Origin: Cyanobacteriota bacterium
GTDB taxonomy: Bacteria; Cyanobacteriota; Cyanobacteriia; Phormidesmidales; Phormidesmidaceae
Assembly (NCBI GenBank): GCA_027483425.1
Contig: JAIXUR010000575.1
Location: 1-8,218 of the forward strand
DNA: 8,218 nt
Direction of reading: 5' to 3'
Position numbers and translations under genes: made by a program. Positions 1-5,263 of this stretch are shown piece by piece. Every line of letters starts with the position of its first letter. Within the stretch, counting starts at the first letter, position 1. The notes beneath the pieces are model-generated. The model saw only the letters and a program-made list of their open reading frames with translations, was not told where the DNA came from and ran no database searches.

Positions 1-86
1 CCATAGCGAGGGTCAAAATTATCCGTAGGATGGGTCATCGCGATCGCCCCCAGCCCTGCACCGTGGCTAGAGATTCTCTCTATGGG

Positions 87-177
87 TGGGCCGTGGGTTA
101 CGGCGGGGCGTAAGGTTGAAGGGAGGTGGCAGGGGTGGGTGGCCGCCTAACCCACGCTACGGGTATCAACCGACCAC
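87..177. repeat. Palindromic repeat element, copy A
   Basis: This is a 91-bp non-coding unit whose near-identical partner lies 119 bp to the right. Its arms are complementary: CGTGGGTTACGGCGG at 92-106 pairs with CCGCCTAACCCACG at 143-156, with one bulged base, leaving a G-rich middle of about 36 bp. The motif CTACGGG follows the right arm. The design (short unit, terminal inverted repeat, no coding capacity, two copies side by side) fits a dispersed palindromic or MITE-like intergenic repeat. The family name is not known to me. It could also act as a hairpin downstream of the NERD gene. Confidence 0.8.
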
Positions 178-179
178 CA

Positions 180-193
180 TCCAAAATCCAAAA
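180..193. repeat. Short heptamer tandem repeat (TCCAAAA x2)
   Basis: Two adjoining copies of the heptamer TCCAAAA sit in the 28-bp linker between the two palindromic repeat units. Short tandem heptamers are common in intergenic DNA of filamentous cyanobacteria, but two copies alone are weak evidence of a true STRR (short tandemly repeated repetitive) locus. Confidence 0.4.
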
Positions 194-205
194 TCGCCAA
201 TTGCC

Positions 206-295
206 TGGGTCGTGGGTTACGGCGGGACGTAAGGTTGAAGGGGGGTAGCAGGGGTGGGGGCCGCCTAACCCACGCTACGGGTGTCAACTGACCAC
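206..295. repeat. Palindromic repeat element, copy B
   Basis: This is the second copy of the 87-177 unit. It differs by a few substitutions and one deleted base (GGGTGGGTGG becomes GGGTGGGGG). The arms are preserved: 211-225 pairs with 261-274, again with one bulge, and CTACGGG follows at 275-281. The preserved arms and changed interior suggest that the stem is the conserved part. The two copies may result from a local duplication together with the linker, or from two insertions. Confidence 0.8.
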
Positions 296-356
296 TGAGC
301 TTGACCCACGCCGCAATCTGGACGCCCTTACCAAGCAAACGAGGATTATGGAGCTA

Positions 357-1148
357 CTACGGCTTACCCGTGGAACGAATGTATCGAGAGAGATGGTACG
401 ACGCTAGTCGCACATCGTCTTGGGCAAGGGACTTGGGCTGGTGGTTGAGGAAACCGGGTAGTGCTTTGGGGTTCAGTACCCAGACCGGCGATGACTTCGC
501 TGCCGGGGTGGTTTCAATGAACCAACCAGGGAAAACAATCACTGGTTTAACCACAAAGTCTTTGCCGGTGCTCTCTTTCAAGAGCGATCGCAGCCATTTA
601 GCCTGGGCTTGGGCCTGAGTAATGGCATCGGGCTGAGCAAAGGCTGTGTTGTTGATTTTGAGCTGTTCGCCATCAAAAATAATGGTTGGGCGGCCCGACT
701 CGGGCTTACTGTAGGTTTTAGTTTCCACAGTGTAGATGCCACGATCGGAAATAATCACATGGTCAACATTAAAGCCTGTGCCAATGACATCGTGGTAGGT
801 ACGGTAGCCCTGCTCACGTAAGTCTGAAAGGAATTGGCCAACCGCTTTCTCACCATCCCTTGCCATACGCACACGCTTGATCCTCTGCTTAATGCGGTAC
901 AGCTTGAAGACGGAAAATCCAGCCCAGGGCAACAGAATAGCTGTGAATAATAAGGGATGAGGGTTGGCTTTCATGAACCACCTAAACCACTCAAAGCCTA
1001 CCCACACGAAGCACAACACCACTGTGGATGCCCAGGTGTTGACATCTTCATCAAAGATGCGACTGAGTTCTTCGTCTAGAGATTGCCCAGGGTTGCGGAG
1101 TGGGTTGTCGGTAATGGGCGATCTGCGGGCAGGTTGACGTGGGGGCAT
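357..1148 (-). CDS. Membrane-anchored NERD-domain protein
   Basis: The 263-residue product has a proline/arginine-rich N-terminus, two hydrophobic segments at about 39-59 and 65-81, a basic linker, and a soluble NERD domain from about residue 99 (GEKAVGQFL). Candidate catalytic-core residues of this PD-(D/E)XK-related fold are Asp129 (in FNVDHVI) and Glu142-x-Lys144 (in YTVETKTY), with a Gln-rich helix (ITQAQAQAKW) after them. NERD proteins are predicted nucleases or nucleic-acid processing proteins; the substrate here is unknown. I chose the ATG at 1146-1148 because the family-like stretch NPLRNPGQSLDEEL follows closely. The frame stays open to a GTG at 1242-1244, which would add 32 residues that look like translated non-coding DNA. 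Neither start has a strong Shine-Dalgarno sequence. The gene is transcribed divergently from the nucleotidyltransferase gene. The NERD assignment is firm, the start moderate, and the biological role unknown. Confidence 0.85.
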   Translation of the reverse strand: MPPRQPARRSPITDNPLRNPGQSLDEELSRIFDEDVNTWASTVVLCFVWVGFEWFRWFMKANPHPLLFTAILLPWAGFSVFKLYRIKQRIKRVRMARDGEKAVGQFLSDLREQGYRTYHDVIGTGFNVDHVIISDRGIYTVETKTYSKPESGRPTIIFDGEQLKINNTAFAQPDAITQAQAQAKWLRSLLKESTGKDFVVKPVIVFPGWFIETTPAAKSSPVWVLNPKALPGFLNHQPKSLAQDDVRLASYHLSRYIRSTGKP

Positions 1149-1352
1149 GGGCAGACTGGGCAAGGAAACTAGGGTTATAGATAGAGTTCCCTGGTTGAGA
1201 TCGCTCCTTAAAGCGGTTATTGACGATCGCAATCTAGCTCCCACAGCACCCGCATAGAAGCATCCTGAATGGAACCAGCTCCGGAGTGATTAAAAAATAG
1301 CGATAAAATCAGAACAGTCTCTGCTGCCACAATTCCCCAAGGACGCGCCTGA
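1149..1352. promoter_or_regulatory. Divergent intergenic region between NERD and nucleotidyltransferase genes
   Basis: This ~200-bp spacer must hold the promoters of both outward-facing genes. For the plus strand, an AT-rich patch at 1290-1309 ends in TAAAAT (1304-1309), a possible -10 box 43 bp before the TTG start; no good -35 is visible. For the minus strand, TATAAC can be read just upstream of the ATG at 1148, also without a convincing -35. Short near-HIP1 sequences (ACGATCGC) occur here. The shared spacer would allow co-regulation, but I see no operator. Confidence 0.35.
1339..1343 (+). promoter_or_regulatory. Ribosome binding site for the TTG-started nucleotidyltransferase gene
   Basis: AAGGA lies 9 bases before the TTG at 1353. 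This good Shine-Dalgarno match supports the unusual TTG start over the first downstream ATG (codon 44), because the intervening codons belong to the conserved-looking N-terminal module. Confidence 0.6.
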
Positions 1353-2513
1353 TTGGCCATTCAACTGCCCAAATTCAGCGCCCCCCCAGGCTACCAACCC
1401 CAGGCCGACGACACCAGCCTGGAAGCAGATTTGCTGGATTTTTATTTGCTGCGTCAGCGTACCCCGACCGATCGTCTCAGCATGGCCGCCTCTCTCATGC
1501 AGAGTGCTCGTAGATTTTCGCTGAGTTGCTTAAGCCGCCAGTTCGACCATCTGTCTCCCCAAGCCTTTGCCCGCAAGTTAGCAGAAGCCTGGCTCCAAGA
1601 AGATTGCCCTCCCAACTACATCCCCACGGGCTCTGCGATGACCTGGATTCAAGATTCTACCGAGTTGGCCGCGCAGCTCCATAGCATTTTTACTGCGGTG
1701 GATGTGCCTTACTACGTTACTGGAGGGGTCGCTGCGATTACCTATGGCGAACCACGCACCACTCGCGATTTAGATATGGTGATCGCGGTGCCCCGCGATG
1801 CTCTAACCCCCTTAGTGGCTGCGCTTGAAGCCGCAGGCTTTTATGTACCAGGAATTGAAGATGCCGCCACCGGACGAATGCGTACCTTGCAGGTGACTCA
1901 GATCGCCACTATTTCCCGAGCCGACTTGATGCTGGCGGACGACAACGAGTACGAACGGCTCAAATTTCAGCGACGACGGCTGATTCCCTTGCCGACCGAT
2001 ACCGAGGTTTACCTGGCTTCCCCAGAAGATCTTGTGGTGAACAAACTCCGCTGGGGTCGGCAGAGCCAGTCTGAAAAGCAGTGGCGCGATGTGCTGGGGG
2101 TGCTCAAGACTCAGCAAGATCAGCTGGACTATGAATACATGCACCGCTGGGCGGAAGAGTTCGACCTGGCGGAGCTGCTGGAGCAGGCTACCCTAGCCGC
2201 CGGGGTGAGGGCGATCGCCGATCACCAGTGGGCCGCCGCCACCTATGGCACCATGCGCCGCGCCTTTGCAGTGGCTCAAGGGCGCGATCGCACCACCTGT
2301 CCAGCCCCAGAGCTAGAAGTAGCCGAGGGTCAACTCTACGTACTGAGTCAGGATACGGCGGCCCAAACCTTTACGGTGGCGGCTAAGATCGGCGATCGCG
2401 ACATCGCCCAATTCGACCAGCAAGGAACTGTCCTCAGCGCCAGTCCATCGCGGCAAGATCGGCGTCAGTGGCAGCAAATTGCGGCCCAGGTGTCGTTCAT
2501 CCCTAAAGAATAA
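1353..2513 (+). CDS. MNT/AbiEii-like nucleotidyltransferase with extra N- and C-terminal modules
   Basis: The 386-residue protein has three parts. Residues 1-95 form a helical module (LLRQRTPTDRLSMAASLM, then FARKLAEAWL) of unknown function. Residues ~96-290 carry a nucleotidyltransferase core: the Gly124-Gly125 motif (YVTGGVAAITYGEP), the metal-binding pair Asp139-x-Asp141 in TRDLDMVI, a candidate third acidic residue Asp191 (RADLML), and the downstream SPEDLVVNKLRWGR motif typical of AbiEii/DUF6036-type relatives. Residues ~318-386 form a small tail that looks rich in beta strands. Such enzymes transfer a nucleotide to tRNA, protein or a small molecule; some are toxins of type IV or MNT/HEPN toxin-antitoxin pairs. 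No AbiEi-like or HEPN partner is adjacent, so a toxin role is not shown. The in-frame ATG at 1638 starts exactly at the enzymatic core, which suggests a fusion of two once-separate units. The TTG start is chosen on its ribosome binding site. Confidence 0.8.
   Translation: MAIQLPKFSAPPGYQPQADDTSLEADLLDFYLLRQRTPTDRLSMAASLMQSARRFSLSCLSRQFDHLSPQAFARKLAEAWLQEDCPPNYIPTGSAMTWIQDSTELAAQLHSIFTAVDVPYYVTGGVAAITYGEPRTTRDLDMVIAVPRDALTPLVAALEAAGFYVPGIEDAATGRMRTLQVTQIATISRADLMLADDNEYERLKFQRRRLIPLPTDTEVYLASPEDLVVNKLRWGRQSQSEKQWRDVLGVLKTQQDQLDYEYMHRWAEEFDLAELLEQATLAAGVRAIADHQWAAATYGTMRRAFAVAQGRDRTTCPAPELEVAEGQLYVLSQDTAAQTFTVAAKIGDRDIAQFDQQGTVLSASPSRQDRRQWQQIAAQVSFIPKE
2211..2399. repeat. Cluster of three HIP1 octamers
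   Basis: GCGATCGC occurs at 2211-2218, 2284-2291 and 2392-2399, all inside the 3' half of the nucleotidyltransferase gene. Five other exact copies are at 40-47, 584-591, 3488-3495, 4241-4248 and 8055-8062. HIP1 is a highly over-represented octamer of many cyanobacterial genomes; the cluster argues that this gene has long resided in a HIP1-rich genome or came from one. Confidence 0.85.
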
Positions 2514-2548
2514 AAGTCCTGGCTCAACTACCCCGAAGAACCAGGACT
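2504..2548 (-). terminator. Factor-independent terminator, psaAB direction
   Basis: A perfect 8-bp stem pairs AGTCCTGG (2515-2522) with CCAGGACT (2541-2548) around an 18-base loop. Read on the minus strand, the stem runs straight into the T-rich tract TTTTATTCTTT (2514-2504), the arrangement of an intrinsic terminator for transcripts arriving from psaB. On the plus strand the stem is followed by CTTGAGAC without a T-run, so it is a poorer terminator for the nucleotidyltransferase gene, whose stop codon at 2511-2513 lies inside the T-tract. It sits about 300 bp beyond the psaB stop. Confidence 0.65.
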
Positions 2549-2551
2549 CTT

Positions 2552-2568
2552 GAGACAAGGAGAGTCTC
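2552..2568. repeat. Small hairpin beside the terminator
   Basis: GAGAC (2552-2556) pairs with GTCTC (2564-2568) around a 7-base loop. It lies just after the terminator stem on the plus strand and could help end the nucleotidyltransferase transcript. It is short and may be chance. Confidence 0.3.
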
Positions 2569-2720
2569 CAGCCGTCCCAAGCTTGGCAGGTGGCAGAGGG
2601 CATTGTAGAGAGCCGCTCAGACCACTCGAATGATTCAAAATGCTTTAGTAGGGCACTGCCCACCCGGTAGAAAATTTTGGATTGGCGGTTTTGGATGTCC
2701 TATCATGCACCCCTCTGCTC

Positions 2721-2792
2721 CTTGGGAGGGATGCCCAGAGGGCAGGGTGGGTCAAGCTTCAGCTATGGAACCCACCCCTTGCCCCTCCCAAG
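2721..2792. repeat. Imperfect palindromic repeat in psaB 3' spacer
   Basis: A perfect 10-bp outer pair, CTTGGGAGGG (2721-2730) with CCCTCCCAAG (2783-2792), encloses a second imperfect pair, GGGCAGGGTGGGT (2740-2752) with ACCCACCCCTTGCCC (2770-2784). The arms add up to about 23-32 bases around a loop of roughly 17. The element has no coding capacity and resembles the dispersed G/C-rich palindromes that fill cyanobacterial spacers. It lies between the psaB stop and the predicted terminator, so it is probably part of the psaB 3' untranslated region. Confidence 0.6.
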
Positions 2793-2812
2793 AGGGGATG
2801 ATGCTCCAGGGG

Positions 2813-2839
2813 CGTAGGGTAGGTACTACCCACCCTACG
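2813..2839. repeat. 27-bp near-perfect palindrome next to the psaB stop codon
   Basis: CGTAGGGT (2813-2820) and ACCCTACG (2832-2839) pair perfectly, and GGTA/TACC continue the symmetry inside after one mismatch. It ends 14 bp from the psaB stop. No T-run follows on the minus strand, so by sequence it is not a classical terminator; it may be a dispersed repeat or an mRNA 3'-end stabiliser. The CCCTACGGG flank recalls the CTACGGG that follows each of the 87-295 repeats. Confidence 0.65.
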
Positions 2840-2853
2840 GGAGAGCCCCCCGG

Positions 2854-5082
2854 CTAGCCAAATCGACTGGAGGTCGAGGCTATGAGGAAAGCGGCGTAGG
2901 TGAGGATGTAACCCACCGTAAAGTGAGCCAGACCTACCACCCGAGCCTGCACGATGGAGAGGGCAACGGGCTTGTCCTTCCAGCGAACCAAGTTCGCCAG
3001 GGGCGTGCGCTCGTGGGCCCATACCAGGGTCTCGATCAGCTCCTGCCAGTAGCCCCGCCAGGAGATCAAGAACATGAAGCCCGTCGCCCAGACCAGGTGC
3101 CCAAAGAGGAACATCCAGGCCCATACCGCCAGGTTATTCATGCCGTAGGGGTTGTAGCCGTTGATCAGCTGCGACGAGTTGAGCCACAGATAATCTCGGA
3201 ACCAGCCCATCAGGTAGGTCGAGTTTTCGTTGAACTGGGCAACGTTGCCACTCCAGAAGGTGAGATGCTTCCAGTGCCAGTAGAAGGTTACCCAACCAAT
3301 GGTATTCAGCATCCAGAACATCGCCAGGTAGAACGAATCCCAGGCGGAGATGTCGCAGGTGCCACCCCGACCAGGGCCGTCGCAGGGGAAGCTGTAGCCG
3401 AAGTCTTTTTTGTCGGGCATCAGCTTAGAACCGCGGGCATCGAGGGCTCCCTTGACCAAGATCAAGGTAGTGGTGTGCAGACCCAGCGCGATCGCATGGT
3501 GCACCAAAAAGTCCCCAGGGCCAATGTTCAAGAACAGCGAGTTGGTACCACTGTTAATCGCATCCAGCCAGCCTGGTAGCCACACATTGCCAAAGTTCGG
3601 CCAAGCCGTAGTGGCAATGCTGTCAGGGTTCGATAGGAGAGTATTAAACCCGTACAGCAGCTTCCCAGACGACGCCTGTACCCATTGGGCAAACACCGGC
3701 TCGACCAGAATTTGCTTTTCAGGGGTGCCAAAGGCCACCACCACGTCGTTGTGCACGTATAGACCCAGGGTGTGGAAGCCCAGGAACAGCGACACCCAAC
3801 TCAGGTGGGAGATCAGCGCTTCCTTGTGCTCCAGCATGCGGGCCAGCACATTGTTCTCATTCGCCTTCGGATCGTAGTCCCGCACCAGGAAGATCGCCCC
3901 GTGGGCAAAGGCCCCCACCATCAAGAATCCAGCAATGTACTGGTGGTGGGTGTAAAGCGCCGCCTGGGTGGTGTAGTCCTTGGCGATAAAGGCGTAGGAC
4001 GGCAGCGAATACATGTGCTGCGCCACCAGCGACGTCACCACCCCCAGACAGGCCAAGTGCCAACCTAGCTGAAAGTGTAGTGAGTTGTTGTAGGTGTCGT
4101 ACATGCCCTTGTGGCCCGCGCCAATCCAGCCGCCGAAGGGCGTGCCCGCAGGAGGATTGTGGGCCTCCATGATGGTCTTCATGTCGTGGCCAATACCGAA
4201 GTTAGTTCGGTACATATGACCCGCGACGATAAAGAGCACCGCGATCGCCAGGTGATGGTGGGCAATGTCCGTCAGCCACAGGGCGTCAGTTTGGGGATGA
4301 AACCCACCCAAGAAGGTGAGAATCGCCGTCCCGGCCCCGTCGCTGCTGTTAAACACGTGGTTAGCCGTGTCTGGGTTTTGGGCATAGACCCCCCACCGGC
4401 CGGTAAAGAACGGCACCAGCCCCTCTGGGTGAGGCCGTACCGACAAAAAGTTATCCCAGCCCACATGCTGCCCCCGGGCTTCGGGAATAGCGACGTGAAT
4501 CAGGTGTCCTGCCCAGGCCAAGGAGCTAACCCCAAACAACCCAGCCAGGTGGTGGTTCAGTCGCGATTCCGCATTTTTGAACCAGGCCAAACTGGGCCGA
4601 AACTTGGGCTGTAGGTGTAGCCAACCGGCGAATAGAAATACCGCCGCCAAAATCAGTAGAAACAGGGCACCACTGTAGAGATCGACATTGGTGCGCATAC
4701 CGATGGTGTACCACCAGTGGTATACCCCAGAAAACGAGATGTTGACCGGATAGTTGGCCCCCGCCTGGGTGAAGGCATCCACAGCGGGTTGACCAAATTG
4801 CGGATCCCAGATCGCGTGGGCGATCGGTTTCACGCCCAGCGGGTCTTTCACCCACTGCTCAAAGTTGCCTTGCCAGGCGACGTGGAATAGGTTGCCCGAA
4901 GTCCACAGGAAGATGATTGCCAGGTGGCCAAAGTGCGAAGCAAAAATCTTTTGGTAAAGATTCTCCTCCGTCATGCCGTCGTGGCTTTCAAAGTCGTGGG
5001 CGGTGGCAATCCCGTACCAGATCCGCCTAGTGGTCGGATCGGCGGCCAAGTCCTGGCTAAATTTAGGGAATTTAGTTGCCAT
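2854..5082 (-). CDS. psaB: Photosystem I P700 chlorophyll a apoprotein A2
   Basis: PsaB forms the PSI reaction-centre heterodimer with PsaA in the thylakoid membrane. It binds P700, the B branch of electron carriers, half of the F_X cluster and many antenna chlorophylls. At 742 residues it is full length (about 734-742 in the family) and begins MATKFPKFS. The F_X loop FPCDGPGRGGTC supplies Cys567 and Cys576. In GHLVWATGFMF, His662 is the P700 ligand position and Met670 the A0 ligand position; Trp679 in SWRGYWQEL is the phylloquinone-stacking tryptophan. Eleven membrane helices are expected. Residues 485-500 (NPDSIATTAWPNFGNVW) keep the loop that some cyanobacteria, such as marine Synechococcus as I recall, lack. 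The loop at 300-330 differs from the PsaB sequences I remember. The ATG has no evident Shine-Dalgarno sequence. The gene is the second of the operon, 181 bp after psaA. The family call is certain; whether it is the main or a second copy is not. Confidence 0.98.
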   Translation of the reverse strand: MATKFPKFSQDLAADPTTRRIWYGIATAHDFESHDGMTEENLYQKIFASHFGHLAIIFLWTSGNLFHVAWQGNFEQWVKDPLGVKPIAHAIWDPQFGQPAVDAFTQAGANYPVNISFSGVYHWWYTIGMRTNVDLYSGALFLLILAAVFLFAGWLHLQPKFRPSLAWFKNAESRLNHHLAGLFGVSSLAWAGHLIHVAIPEARGQHVGWDNFLSVRPHPEGLVPFFTGRWGVYAQNPDTANHVFNSSDGAGTAILTFLGGFHPQTDALWLTDIAHHHLAIAVLFIVAGHMYRTNFGIGHDMKTIMEAHNPPAGTPFGGWIGAGHKGMYDTYNNSLHFQLGWHLACLGVVTSLVAQHMYSLPSYAFIAKDYTTQAALYTHHQYIAGFLMVGAFAHGAIFLVRDYDPKANENNVLARMLEHKEALISHLSWVSLFLGFHTLGLYVHNDVVVAFGTPEKQILVEPVFAQWVQASSGKLLYGFNTLLSNPDSIATTAWPNFGNVWLPGWLDAINSGTNSLFLNIGPGDFLVHHAIALGLHTTTLILVKGALDARGSKLMPDKKDFGYSFPCDGPGRGGTCDISAWDSFYLAMFWMLNTIGWVTFYWHWKHLTFWSGNVAQFNENSTYLMGWFRDYLWLNSSQLINGYNPYGMNNLAVWAWMFLFGHLVWATGFMFLISWRGYWQELIETLVWAHERTPLANLVRWKDKPVALSIVQARVVGLAHFTVGYILTYAAFLIASTSSRFG

Positions 5083-5150
5083 GAATCAAAACAGGTACGA
5101 ATGGGTCAGAAAACGCAATTCGTTGGAATTCGGTGGGTTGGGTTCATGGA

Positions 5151-5173
5151 GGGGCAGACCATGTGTCTGCCCC
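5151..5173. repeat. Perfect hairpin in the psaA-psaB spacer
   Basis: GGGGCAGAC (5151-5159) and GTCTGCCCC (5165-5173) form a perfect 9-bp GC-rich stem with the 5-base loop CATGT. It lies about 70 bp before the psaB start in the transcript. No T-run follows in the minus direction, so it should not end transcription. It could instead be a processing or stability element between the two cistrons. Confidence 0.7.
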
Positions 5174-5205
5174 AGAAATCCCATAACCGTGGATCCCATA
5201 GAAGA

Positions 5206-5252
5206 AGAGGCGGAGCCTCTGAGGGAGCGTTCCAAGGCAGAGCCTGGGAACG
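5206..5252. repeat. Compound palindromic repeat (two hairpins) just after psaA
   Basis: Two adjacent stems lie 12 bp beyond the psaA stop codon. AGAGGC/GCCTCT (5206-5211, 5215-5220) has a 3-base loop. CGTTCCAAGGC/GCCTGGGAACG (5228-5238, 5242-5252) has 10 of 11 pairs and a 3-base loop. The combination of GAGGC-GGA-GCCTC followed by an AGGC-AGA-GCCT hairpin resembles a multicopy intergenic repeat I remember from several filamentous cyanobacteria. That recognition is from memory, but the hairpins themselves are plain in the sequence. Confidence 0.65.
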
Positions 5253-5263
5253 ATATCCGGAGG

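Noticed and set aside
87..295. CRISPR-like array
   Set aside because: Only two units of ~90 bp with a single 28-bp linker; the units are palindromic intergenic repeats and there are no cas genes.
1149..1244. GTG start giving a NERD protein 32 residues longer
   Set aside because: The extra residues show no family-like sequence and no strong ribosome binding site; kept only as an alternative.
2313..2663. Minus-strand open frame at the 3' end of the nucleotidyltransferase gene
   Set aside because: Its start lies in non-coding spacer and it crosses the predicted psaAB terminator; the plus-strand gene explains the region.
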